Below, in pieces: positions 1 through 7,791 of a stretch of DNA of 64,000 bases. Below the pieces are notes generated by a model, which worked only from the letters and a program-made list of their open reading frames with translations, made no database searches and was not told the DNA's origin. The stretch's first letter is position 1. Each line of letters starts with the position of its first letter. This DNA comes from Bradyrhizobium sp. Ash2021. GTDB taxonomy: Bacteria; Pseudomonadota; Alphaproteobacteria; Rhizobiales; Xanthobacteraceae. The stretch covers positions 1,780,501 to 1,844,500 of the forward strand of contig NZ_CP100604.1 of NCBI RefSeq assembly GCF_031202265.1, in the 5' to 3' direction. The position numbers and the translations under genes were made by a program.

Positions 1-183
1 GTCCTGACGATCGTTTCTGGCTTGGCTCGTCAGGTTCCCTCTCTCTGAAGCTACGCACGGTCGTGCGTGCACTGCCCAACACGATTAACAACGTTTTAGA
101 ACGTTTAACTCGCTTTCTCGCGCCGACCGCTCCACCTTGCGCCTTGCAATCTTTCGAGATTACCTATCTCAGGAGAAACGCGC

Positions 184-477
184 ATGCACAACGCGAGCGA
201 CCATATCGAGACGGAAGAACGTAACGCGAGTTTTCGGACGTCCGCTGGTGTGCCTTTATCGTGGAGTCTGACGGCCACTGTCAGGCACCAGAGTGGCGCG
301 AATATTAAGGCGGTTCTGCCAGCCATAGCAGGTCACGACCTTCACCAGCCACTCCAAGTCATTCACGGCGCGCACGAACATCCTGGACTTGGCATCCGAA
401 TGAGTTCCGAGTTGCAACACTTGCAGAACTCGAATTGGGCTTCCAAGCCACAAGGAAATTCAATCCGGACCCTATGA
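184..477 (+). pseudogene. Histidine kinase HisKA-domain fragment
   Basis: A 97-codon open frame. Its middle part (residues about 45-85) reads AIAGHDLHQPLQVIHGAHEH, close to the H-box of HisKA sensor kinases (A-x-HDLRQPLQ), where the histidine is the phosphorylation site. No sensor domain precedes it and no ATP-binding (HATPase) domain follows, so it can only be a fragment of a two-component kinase. The first 40 residues resemble nothing I recognise and may not be translated. The flanking DNA (1-183 and 478-711) shows no convincing gene. Alternative: a chance open frame with a coincidental motif. Confidence 0.4.
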
Positions 478-711
478 CGTCCCCGTCGCGAAGGCTCATC
501 GAACTGCCTCGAGGAAAACAGCCGACGCGCGCGGTGGACGAAATTCCGATCCACCTTGACAGTGCGTCGCTCTGAAGACCAGAGCAAAAAACGCATATCA
601 AGTCGCGTCACACCGGTCGATAGTTCTTTCGAGGTTCGCTGCATTTGGCGAACGCTTCCGGCCGGTACACCACTACAACGGAGTTGGTTCGAACCATACT
701 GGAGAACTCAA

Positions 712-1497
712 ATGTCACGCTTCGAAGATTACCGCAACTCTTTCCCGAACGCGCGCCTCACGCGTTCGCGCACCGGCGTACTGGAGGTCGTACTGCATAC
801 GAACGGGGACAAGCTCGTCTTCAACGGTTTCACGCACGAACAGTTTGTCGGCCTGTTCCATACGATCGGAGAGGACAGAGAAAACCGGGTCGTGATCCTG
901 ACGGGAACTGGCGGCGCGTTCATGGATTCAATTACGCAAGACGGCTTCGATTTCTTCACCCCCATCGGCTACGACAAGATCTATCGCGAGGGCAAAAAGG
1001 TCCTCATGAATATACTGGACATCGAGGTCCCAATGATCACAGCCATCAACGGGCCAGTCCTGCTTCACAGTGAATATGCCCTGCTCACCGACATCGTAAT
1101 TGCGACACCTGAAACCGTATTTCAGGACTTTCCTCATCCGGAGTTCGGCATCACCCCGGGTGACGGCTTGCACCTTCTCTGGCCAGAAGTGATTGGCTCG
1201 ATCCGGGGCCGCTACTTCCTTCTGACTGGACAGAAGCTCGACGCCAAGACCGCGAAAGAGTGGGGCGTGGTCAACGAGATCGTGCCGGCAACCGGCTTGC
1301 TTGCTCGCGCGCGCGAGATAGCCGAAGGTATTGCGAAGATGCCGCCGCTCACAAGCAGCTATACTCGCATCGCTCTCACACAGAGGCTCCGACGGCTTAT
1401 CGACGAAGGGACCGGCTACGGACTGATGCTTGAAGGGATAACCGCCGCCGATGTAGCGCGCAGGCAGGCTGCAAAGCCCTCCGGCGCAGGTGGATGA
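712..1497 (+). CDS. Crotonase-fold C-C hydrolase, 6-oxocamphor hydrolase-like
   Basis: A 261-residue crotonase (enoyl-CoA hydratase/isomerase) superfamily protein. The start at 712 has GGAG about 8 bases upstream; the frame is open further 5' but that part does not look like the family. The closest family I recall is 6-oxocamphor hydrolase, which cleaves cyclic beta-diketones by a retro-Claisen reaction without CoA. The positions reported as catalytic there (His45, His122, His145, Asp154, Glu244) are matched here by His42, His119, His142, Asp151 and Glu241, all at a constant offset of 3. The motifs are NGPVLLHSE, FQDFPHPEFG, GITPGDGLH and RGRYFLLTGQ. That favours a cytoplasmic diketone hydrolase over a CoA hydratase; the substrate is unknown. 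An isochorismatase-like hydrolase and an amidohydrolase follow on the same strand, suggesting a small catabolic cluster. Confidence 0.8.
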   Translation: MSRFEDYRNSFPNARLTRSRTGVLEVVLHTNGDKLVFNGFTHEQFVGLFHTIGEDRENRVVILTGTGGAFMDSITQDGFDFFTPIGYDKIYREGKKVLMNILDIEVPMITAINGPVLLHSEYALLTDIVIATPETVFQDFPHPEFGITPGDGLHLLWPEVIGSIRGRYFLLTGQKLDAKTAKEWGVVNEIVPATGLLARAREIAEGIAKMPPLTSSYTRIALTQRLRRLIDEGTGYGLMLEGITAADVARRQAAKPSGAGG

Positions 1498-1550
1498 AAT
1501 TCTCGCCGAAAGTTCAATTCATTGGCTTCAAGATCCCGAAGGAGAACACG

Positions 1551-2309
1551 ATGTCGAAATATCTCGAACTTCTGACCCCCAAAAACTGTCAGGTCATTTT
1601 CATCGACCAACAGCCGCAGATGGCATTTGGCGTGCAATCCATCGATCGACAGACGCTGAAGAACAATGTCGTCGGTCTGGCTAAGGCTGCGAAAGTCTTT
1701 GCGGTCCCTACGACCATTACGACGGTCGAATCCGACGCCTTCTCCGGCAACACCTATCCCGAATTGCTTGCGGTGTTTCCCGAGAACCAGATCCTCGAAC
1801 GAAGTTCTATGAATTCCTGGGACGATCAAAACGTCCGCGATGCGTTGGACAAGCATGCAGCGGAGGGCCGCAAGAAGATCGTCGTCGCGGGCCTCTGGAC
1901 GGAGGTCTGCGTTGACACCTTTGCCCTTAGTTGCCTGCATGACACTGATTACGAAATGTACATAGTCGCGGACGCGTCAGGCGCCACGTCGGCAGACGCG
2001 CAAAAGTTCGCGATGGATCGGATGGTTCAAGCCGGCATGGTACCGATGACGTGGCAGCAGGTACTTCTCGAGTGGCAGCGCGATTGGGCGCGCCGAGAGA
2101 CCTACGATGCGGTGATGGGCATCGTGAGGGAGCATTCAGGAGCATACGGCATGGGCGTGGACTATGCCTATACGCACGTGCACAAGGCGCCAGAGCGCGT
2201 CAAGCATGGCCAGCGTATCGGACCAAACCCGGCGAATGAAAGCTTCGATTCATCGGCCGATCCGCAGCTCCGCTCTCGTTCCATGGCGGCACCGAAGCGC
2301 ATGTCATGA
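1551..2309 (+). CDS. Isochorismatase-family hydrolase (YcaC-like)
   Basis: A 252-residue cysteine hydrolase of the isochorismatase/nicotinamidase superfamily, nearest in style to YcaC. An AAGGAG about 8 bases upstream fixes the start at 1551 although the frame opens at 1494. The active-site Asp lies in VIFIDQQ and the nucleophilic Cys in VVAGLWTEVCVDTFAL, the typical YcaC context. The C-terminal 60 residues (from about 185) extend past the core fold and contain an HVHKAPERVKHGQR segment typical of longer members of this group. It probably hydrolyses a small amide or imide in the cytoplasm; the natural substrate of YcaC-type enzymes is unsettled. It lies about 50 bp after the crotonase-fold hydrolase and is probably cotranscribed. 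Two broken relatives occur near 10.6 and 17.8 kb. Confidence 0.85.
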   Translation: MSKYLELLTPKNCQVIFIDQQPQMAFGVQSIDRQTLKNNVVGLAKAAKVFAVPTTITTVESDAFSGNTYPELLAVFPENQILERSSMNSWDDQNVRDALDKHAAEGRKKIVVAGLWTEVCVDTFALSCLHDTDYEMYIVADASGATSADAQKFAMDRMVQAGMVPMTWQQVLLEWQRDWARRETYDAVMGIVREHSGAYGMGVDYAYTHVHKAPERVKHGQRIGPNPANESFDSSADPQLRSRSMAAPKRMS

Positions 2310-2472
2310 AAAGTGTTCTGGTCGGAATCATCTGTAGCCTTTTGCGGTCCGCTCACCGGCTCCGCCGGTGGTCGCTCTAGTCGGATTGTTGGGCATCTTG
2401 GCGGGCGAGCCGGTGATTCCGATCGGACGGCAGCTGCTTTCGGGAAGGTGGTCTCGCAGCGCCGCGCAGTAA
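2306..2472 (+). pseudogene. XapX-family small membrane protein, frameshifted
   Basis: XapX (DUF1427) proteins are about 55-residue membrane proteins ending in a V/RSPAPP-VVALVGLLGILxGE motif. Here an N-terminal MKSVLVGIICSLL is read from 2306 and the C-terminal half AVRSPAPPVVALVGLLGILA followed by GEPVIPIGRQLLSG is read in another frame. The glycine-rich middle is missing, so the gene has an internal deletion and a frameshift. It overlaps the last codons of the isochorismatase-like gene. XapX genes often sit beside isochorismatase-like and amidohydrolase genes in proteobacteria, which fits this place. A sequencing error could explain a single shift but not the lost segment. Confidence 0.6.
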
Positions 2473-2563
2473 TCCAGACCATCAATCACCTCTTCGGCGT
2501 ACTTTCGGGGCGGTACGGGGCAAGGCGCGTTACCGTCGCCGACGCGAACGAAAGGAAGCTCTC

Positions 2564-4450
2564 ATGACTGCCGAGCCGTCAGACCTGGTGTTACATAACG
2601 GACTTATCGAAACGCTGAACCGTTCTAATCCCTCGGCCAGCGCGGTGGCGATCAAGGACGGCAAGTTCGTCGCTGTCGGCTCCGACCGCGAAGTCTTCGC
2701 TTTTGCCGGCACCGGCGCCAGGGTCATCGACCTTAAAGGCCGCCGGGTTCTGCCGGGCCTGATCGACAACCATCTGCACATCATCCGCGGCGGCCTGAAT
2801 TTCAATATGGAGCTGCGGTGGGACGGAGTGTGGTCGTTGGCCGACGCGATGGCTATGCTGAAGAAGCAGGTAGCGATCACCCCACCTCCGCAGTGGGTCC
2901 GAGTGGTCGGTGGGTTCACCGAACATCAGTTCGTCGAGAAACGTCTGCCCACAATCGAAGAATTGAACGCAGCCGCGCCCGACACGCCGGTCTTCATCCT
3001 GCATCTTTACGATCGTGCCATGTTGAACGGCGCCGCTCTTCGCGCAGTCGGGTACACAAAGGATACGCCGGAGCCGCCAGGCGGGGAGATAGCGCGCGAC
3101 GCGAACGGCAATCCGACCGGTCTTTTGCTGGCCAAGCCCAACGCAAATATCCTCTATACCGCGCTCGCCAAGGGACCGAAGCTCCCCTTCGAGTATCAGA
3201 TCAATTCGACCCGACATTTCATGCGCGAATTGAACCGGCTCGGCGTAACGGGGGCGATCGACGCTGGTGGCGGCTCCCAAATCTATCCCGAGGACTACGC
3301 GGTCATCCAGAAGCTCAGCGACGAAGGTCAGTTGACGATCCGCCTCGCCTACAATTTATTCACCCAAAAGCCGAAGGGCGAGAAGACCGACTTCCTGAAT
3401 TGGACCAGCACATCGCGCTATAAGCAGGGCACCGACTACTTTCGCCATAACGGAGCCGGCGAGATGCTGGTGTTCTCGGCAGCCGACTTTGAGGATTTTC
3501 GCGTGGCGCGCCCTGACATGCCTGCGGAGATGGAGCGTGAACTCGAGGAAGTCGTCCGCATCCTCGTCCAGAATCAATGGCCTTGGCGGCTGCACGCGAC
3601 GTACGACGAGACGATCTCGCGAGCGCTCGACGTCTTCGAGAAGGTCAATCAGGATACACCGCTGAGCGGGCTACACTGGTTTTTCGACCACGCAGAGACG
3701 ATCTCGGACCAATCCATAGATCGAATCGCGGCGCTTGGCGGTGGTATCGCCGTTCAACACCGCATGGCGTATCAGGGCGAATATTTCGTCGAGCGTTATG
3801 GCTTCGGAGCCGCGGAGGCGACTCCACCAATCAAGAAGATCATCGACAGGGGCGTGAAGATCTCGGCCGGCACCGACGCCACGCGCGTGGCTTCCTACAA
3901 TCCTTGGGTCTGTCTGGCTTGGCTCGTCACCGGTAGAACCGTCGGCGGCCTCGGGATCTATCCGCGGCGCAATTGTCTGGACCGCGACACGGCTTTGCGG
4001 ATGTGGACGGAGAACGTCACTTGGTTTTCCAAAGAAGAAGGAAAGAAGGGACGTATCGAAGTCGGACAGTTCGCCGATCTGATCATTCCGGATCGGGATT
4101 TCTTCTCGTGCGCGGAGAGCGCGATCGCCGACACGACGAGCGAACTGACGATCGTCGGCGGGCGGATAGTCTATGGAGCTGGAATCTTCAAATCGCTCGA
4201 TACATCGGCGCCGCCGCCAGCCATGCCAGATTGGTCGCCTGTGCGCAACTTTGGCGGCTACGGAAACTGGGTCGGAGCCGATGATGGTAAGGCGCAAGCC
4301 GTAAGCGCACGTACCATGCAGGCATGCGGGTGCGGAAACCTCTGCGATATTCACGGTCACGATCACGCGCGAGCATGGTCTAAACGTCTGCCGATCTCCG
4401 ACCTGAAGAGCTTCTGGGGCGCGCTGGGCTGCGCCTGCTGGGCCGTATGA
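2564..4450 (+). CDS. Amidohydrolase, YtcJ-like
   Basis: A 628-residue metal-dependent amidohydrolase of the YtcJ/amidohydrolase-3 group. It starts with the usual small beta domain (DLVLHNGLIETLNR, AIKDGKFVAVG) and has the metal-ligand motif GLIDNHLH near residue 65, a long TIM barrel, and a late GTDATRVASYNPW carrying the conserved Asp. The C-terminus is Cys-rich (MQACGCGNLCDIHGHDHA, then FWGALGCACWAV); I recall such a tail in a subset of this family, where it may bind metal. GGAAG about 7 bases upstream supports the start. Cytoplasmic hydrolysis of an amide, lactam or ester is likely, but the substrate cannot be read from sequence. It is probably in one transcription unit with the two upstream hydrolases, across the broken xapX. 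Confidence 0.85.
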   Translation: MTAEPSDLVLHNGLIETLNRSNPSASAVAIKDGKFVAVGSDREVFAFAGTGARVIDLKGRRVLPGLIDNHLHIIRGGLNFNMELRWDGVWSLADAMAMLKKQVAITPPPQWVRVVGGFTEHQFVEKRLPTIEELNAAAPDTPVFILHLYDRAMLNGAALRAVGYTKDTPEPPGGEIARDANGNPTGLLLAKPNANILYTALAKGPKLPFEYQINSTRHFMRELNRLGVTGAIDAGGGSQIYPEDYAVIQKLSDEGQLTIRLAYNLFTQKPKGEKTDFLNWTSTSRYKQGTDYFRHNGAGEMLVFSAADFEDFRVARPDMPAEMERELEEVVRILVQNQWPWRLHATYDETISRALDVFEKVNQDTPLSGLHWFFDHAETISDQSIDRIAALGGGIAVQHRMAYQGEYFVERYGFGAAEATPPIKKIIDRGVKISAGTDATRVASYNPWVCLAWLVTGRTVGGLGIYPRRNCLDRDTALRMWTENVTWFSKEEGKKGRIEVGQFADLIIPDRDFFSCAESAIADTTSELTIVGGRIVYGAGIFKSLDTSAPPPAMPDWSPVRNFGGYGNWVGADDGKAQAVSARTMQACGCGNLCDIHGHDHARAWSKRLPISDLKSFWGALGCACWAV

Positions 4451-4513
4451 CAGCGTTGGTAGACCTTGGAGCTTGCCGACGAGCGCTTCGCTGAGGAGCA
4501 ACGGAAGGAAACG

Positions 4514-4687
4514 ATGGGTTACACGGGTTTGATCAAGAATTGTGTCGTCGCTCTCGCGGGCGTCGGGTTCTTCTTCGGGATCATCGGCGTATTCGGCCTG
4601 TCCGTGTCCCTAGCCTCGTTGGCGGCATTCATCGCTGTGGCTATTTGGATTTTCAACTCGAAGCAACTTCCGGATGCAGGACGATGA
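4514..4687 (+). CDS. Small two-helix membrane protein upstream of cioA
   Basis: A 57-residue protein starting at 4514 after a purine-rich GGAAGGAAAC. Its middle is two hydrophobic stretches (CVVALAGVGFFFGIIGVFGL and VSLASLAAFIAVAIWIF). The stop overlaps the cioA start (ATGA), so the two are translationally coupled. I do not recognise the family. The coupling suggests an accessory or assembly role for the quinol oxidase, but that is inference from position only. Confidence 0.65.
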   Translation: MGYTGLIKNCVVALAGVGFFFGIIGVFGLSVSLASLAAFIAVAIWIFNSKQLPDAGR

Positions 4688-6078
4688 CGATCGATTCCGA
4701 ACTTTTGGCGCGTGTTCAATTCGCGTTCACCGTGAGCTTCCACATCATTTTTCCGACGATGTCGATCGGGCTTGCGGCATTCCTGGCTATTGTCGAGGGG
4801 CTATGGCTCAAGACCAAAGATCCGCTCTATCTGCAGATCTACCGGTTCTGGCTCGGCATTTTTGCCATGAGCTTTGGCGTCGGCGTCGTGACGGGGATCG
4901 TGTTGTCGTTCGAATTCGGTCTGGGCTTTGCCAAATTCGGCCAGATGGCGGGTCCAGCCATCGGCCCCATGATAGCCTTGGAAGTTCTAACTTCGTTTTT
5001 TCTCGAGGCCGGTTTTTTGGGCATCATGCTATTCGGCCTCAACCGCGTCGGCCCGAGGCTGCACTTCTTCGCGACATGCATGGTCGCCCTGGGCACCTTG
5101 CTGTCGGCATCATGGATCTTGTCGGCGAATAGCTGGATACAGTCACCCGATGGGGTCAGCGTCGAGAACGGAAGGGTGGTGGTTACCGATTGGCTCCGCG
5201 TTATCGTCAACCCTTCGTGGCTGTACCGTCTGCCGCATATGCTGGCGGCGGCCTATATCACCGGATCGTTCCTGGTTGCGGGTATAGGCGCCTGGTATCT
5301 CCTCCGCGGCGAACATCTTGATTTTGGGCGACGCACTGTTTCCTTGGGAACCGCCTTCGCGACTGTTTTGATCGCCTGTCAGGTCTTTCTCGGCGACATT
5401 CTTTACGGGAAAATGCTGGAGCTGCAGCCTTCGAAGATGCAGGCAGCTGAAGGATTTTGGGAGAAAAAGTCGGAGTCTCCCGCTCCGTATTATTGGATTA
5501 TCGTTCCAGACCAGGAGAAGCAGCGCAACCGATTTGCGCTGGGCATACCGTACCTGGGAAGTATCTGGCTTACTCATAGCCTGAACGGGGAGGTCGACGG
5601 TCTCTCCAACACGCCGGTCGAGCGGCAGCCCTCCATGGGTCTGGTTTTCTATGGCTTCCGAGTCATGTATGGGACGGCCATTCTCATGTTCGGGATCGCC
5701 GTTGCCTCTCTGTGGCTGCGCTATTTGGGACGGCTCTACACCACCCGATGGTTCCTGGGGGCGCTGGTAGCGATGACGCCATCAGGCATCTTCGCAACCT
5801 TGGGCGGCTGGTACGTTGCCGAAACCGGTCGGCAACCCTGGGTCATCTGGGGTATTCTGAGAACGGCAGACGCGGTCTCGCCGGTGCCTGCGAACGTCCT
5901 GCTTTCGACATTGATTGCATTTGTCTGCATCTACACGCTGTTCATGGCCGCATTTCTCGTTTTCACGGTGCGGTTCATCCGACGCGGTCCGAAGCATGCA
6001 CCTGAATATGCAGAACCGACCGGCTCGCTGAAGCCGGCACTGAGTCCCGCGGTTATTAACATCGTGCCGGCGGAGTAG
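4684..6078 (+). CDS. cioA: Cyanide-insensitive bd-type quinol oxidase subunit I
   Basis: A 464-residue integral membrane protein of the CydA/CioA family, the haem-bearing and quinol-oxidising subunit of a cytochrome bd-type terminal oxidase. Visible ligands are His20 in VSFHIIFPTMSIG (haem b595/d region), the His of YRLPHMLAA and the Met of FYGFRVMYGT (the b558 pair). GWYVAETGRQPWVIWGILRTADAVSP is the signature near the end. At 464 residues the quinol loop is short, which with the overall pattern fits the CioA branch (cyanide-insensitive, often lacking spectral haem d) rather than long-loop E. coli CydA. It reduces O2 to water at the inner membrane without proton pumping. It overlaps the small upstream gene by four bases and is followed 5 bp later by cioB. 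Confidence 0.93.
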   Translation: MTIDSELLARVQFAFTVSFHIIFPTMSIGLAAFLAIVEGLWLKTKDPLYLQIYRFWLGIFAMSFGVGVVTGIVLSFEFGLGFAKFGQMAGPAIGPMIALEVLTSFFLEAGFLGIMLFGLNRVGPRLHFFATCMVALGTLLSASWILSANSWIQSPDGVSVENGRVVVTDWLRVIVNPSWLYRLPHMLAAAYITGSFLVAGIGAWYLLRGEHLDFGRRTVSLGTAFATVLIACQVFLGDILYGKMLELQPSKMQAAEGFWEKKSESPAPYYWIIVPDQEKQRNRFALGIPYLGSIWLTHSLNGEVDGLSNTPVERQPSMGLVFYGFRVMYGTAILMFGIAVASLWLRYLGRLYTTRWFLGALVAMTPSGIFATLGGWYVAETGRQPWVIWGILRTADAVSPVPANVLLSTLIAFVCIYTLFMAAFLVFTVRFIRRGPKHAPEYAEPTGSLKPALSPAVINIVPAE

Positions 6079-6083
6079 CTGCT

Positions 6084-7076
6084 ATGGACTTACCTCTCCT
6101 TTCAGCGCTTTTCATTGCCTTCGCCATGACGCTGTACGTGCTACTAGACGGATTCGATCTCGGTGTCGGTGCGTTGCTACTCTTCCAACCCGACGAGGCA
6201 CTGCGTGATCGCATGGTCGATTCGATCACGCCGACCTGGGACGGCAACGAAACCTGGTTGATTATGGCGGGTGTCGGCCTTCTGGCGGGTTTCCCGATCG
6301 CTTACGGCATCTTGCTGCCCGCCTTCTATATTCCCCTCATCGCGATGTTGTTGAGTTTGGGACTTCGCGGCGTGTCATTCGAGTTCCGCTATCAGGTCGA
6401 CCGTGGGCGCCGGATCTGGGATGTCGCGTTCGGCATCGGCTCTATATTGGCCGCGCTCTTCCAGGGCTTGATCGTCGGCGCGTTGATACAAGGTGTCGCC
6501 GTCACCGGCGAACATTTCTCGGGAAGCGTCTTCGATGTGTTCCGCCCGTTTTGTGCGCTCACCGCCGTCGCGGTGCTTTCAGGTTACGTGGTGTTGGGAG
6601 CGGGTTGGCTTCATTTAAAAGCAAGCGCCAAATTGCAGCACTTTGCTGAAAGCAGCCTGTCGGTCGGTACGCCGATATTTGCCGGGCTTGCCGTCGTCAC
6701 CTGTATCGCCGGGATCCTGGTGCAGCCCCGGGTTCAAGCAGCTTGGGCCGCGTATCCAGTTGTTCTTGGGATGATCACCAGTGTGTTTTTCGTGGTGGTG
6801 GCGGTCCTCCTTCGCTCGGTCGGACGAGAGCCCGCAATTCGCCCGTTCCTGCAGGGCTTGATCCTGTTCGCTTGCGGCGTCGCGGGACTCGCAATTGTGA
6901 TTTTCCCATACATCGTGCCCTTCCAGCTATCGCTGTGGGAGGCCGCTTCGGCGACGCTGAGTCACGTATTCATGCTGGCGGGAGCGGTCGTCGTCACGCC
7001 AATCGTACTGGCGTATTCGGCATTCGCATATCACGTGTTCCGCGGGAAGACTCCCGAGGAGGGCTGGGAATCATGA
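6084..7076 (+). CDS. cioB: bd-type quinol oxidase subunit II
   Basis: A 330-residue polytopic membrane protein of the CydB/CioB family. The N-terminus MDLPLLSALFIAFAMTLYVL followed by LDGFDLGVGALL, and the TWDGNETWLIMAGVGLLAGFP segment, are diagnostic for subunit II. It pairs with CioA to form the quinol oxidase; this subunit binds no quinol itself in known enzymes. The stop overlaps the start of a 38-residue single-helix protein, so the operon reads small protein-cioA-cioB-small protein. Confidence 0.93.
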   Translation: MDLPLLSALFIAFAMTLYVLLDGFDLGVGALLLFQPDEALRDRMVDSITPTWDGNETWLIMAGVGLLAGFPIAYGILLPAFYIPLIAMLLSLGLRGVSFEFRYQVDRGRRIWDVAFGIGSILAALFQGLIVGALIQGVAVTGEHFSGSVFDVFRPFCALTAVAVLSGYVVLGAGWLHLKASAKLQHFAESSLSVGTPIFAGLAVVTCIAGILVQPRVQAAWAAYPVVLGMITSVFFVVVAVLLRSVGREPAIRPFLQGLILFACGVAGLAIVIFPYIVPFQLSLWEAASATLSHVFMLAGAVVVTPIVLAYSAFAYHVFRGKTPEEGWES

Positions 7077-7189
7077 GCGGGTGGCGAAAAGATTTGTTTT
7101 GGTTCGTGGGTCTCTATCTGGCATCGATCGCTATCTTTTCGGGTGTATCCATATCAATTCGATCAATTCTTCAAATCGCTTCACGGTGA
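7073..7189 (+). CDS. DUF2474-like small subunit of the Cio oxidase
   Basis: A 38-residue single-span protein (MSGWRKDLFWFVGLYLASIA then IFSGVSISIRSIL). It starts inside the last codons of cioB (ATGA overlap). Small one-helix proteins after cydB/cioB (CydX, CydS, DUF2474) bind subunit I and stabilise the oxidase; the W-x-GLY/W-x-S pattern is like DUF2474. The role is inferred from size, helix and position. The 160 bp that follow, up to DoxX, hold no gene I can support. Confidence 0.7.
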   Translation: MSGWRKDLFWFVGLYLASIAIFSGVSISIRSILQIASR

Positions 7190-7353
7190 AACACCGCCAC
7201 CGCCTGACCAATTGGGCGCGGCGTCAAACGGAAGGTACGAAATGACGCTCATCGTTCTGATCGGCTGATTGACGAAGGGCATGACTCGAAAGTCGATCTG
7301 CTGCTGCAATAGGAGATCATTTTTGCTCGCGAATAGCCTTTAGCGAGGTTGGG

Positions 7354-7782
7354 ATGAGCTGGCTCTATACGCTCAACGCAGCGATCGTCGCCAAGCTGGC
7401 GCCCTTGTTCTGCACGCCTGCGCTGCACTGGATAGCCTTGCTCTGCCTGTGTAGCGCCTATCTGCAAGGTGGTTTCACCAAGGGCCTCGACTTCCGCGCT
7501 GCGCTCGACGAAATGAAGCAATTCGGCTTGAGGCCGCTGACCCCGCTTGCCATCATGGTGATCGCGATGGAGATTGGAGCATCGCTGCTGGTGCTGAGCG
7601 GCCTCTTCCGTTGGGCAGGCGCGCTGATGCTCGGAGCCTTCACCTTGGCCGCGACGCTTGTGGCGAACCGCTTCTGGGATGCGCCACTGCCGAAACGATA
7701 TGCGACCGAGAATTCGTTCTTCGAGCATCTTGGCCTTGTTGGCGCATTCATTTTAGTGGCCTGGTACGATTTGCAGGGATGA
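7354..7782 (+). CDS. DoxX-family membrane protein
   Basis: A 142-residue inner-membrane protein with about four helices. It has the DoxX-family pattern LCSAYLQGGFTKGLDF (the conserved substrate/cofactor loop in helix 2) and a late FFEHLGLVGAFILVAWYD helix. DoxX/DoxD proteins are linked to quinone or thiol redox chemistry, but most are uncharacterised. The MFS efflux gene starts 9 bp downstream, so the three-gene unit DoxX-EmrB-like-EmrA-like is probably one operon. It is one of three DoxX genes in the first 20 kb, all beside redox-stress genes. Confidence 0.8.
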   Translation: MSWLYTLNAAIVAKLAPLFCTPALHWIALLCLCSAYLQGGFTKGLDFRAALDEMKQFGLRPLTPLAIMVIAMEIGASLLVLSGLFRWAGALMLGAFTLAATLVANRFWDAPLPKRYATENSFFEHLGLVGAFILVAWYDLQG

Positions 7783-7791
7783 CGTTGTGCG

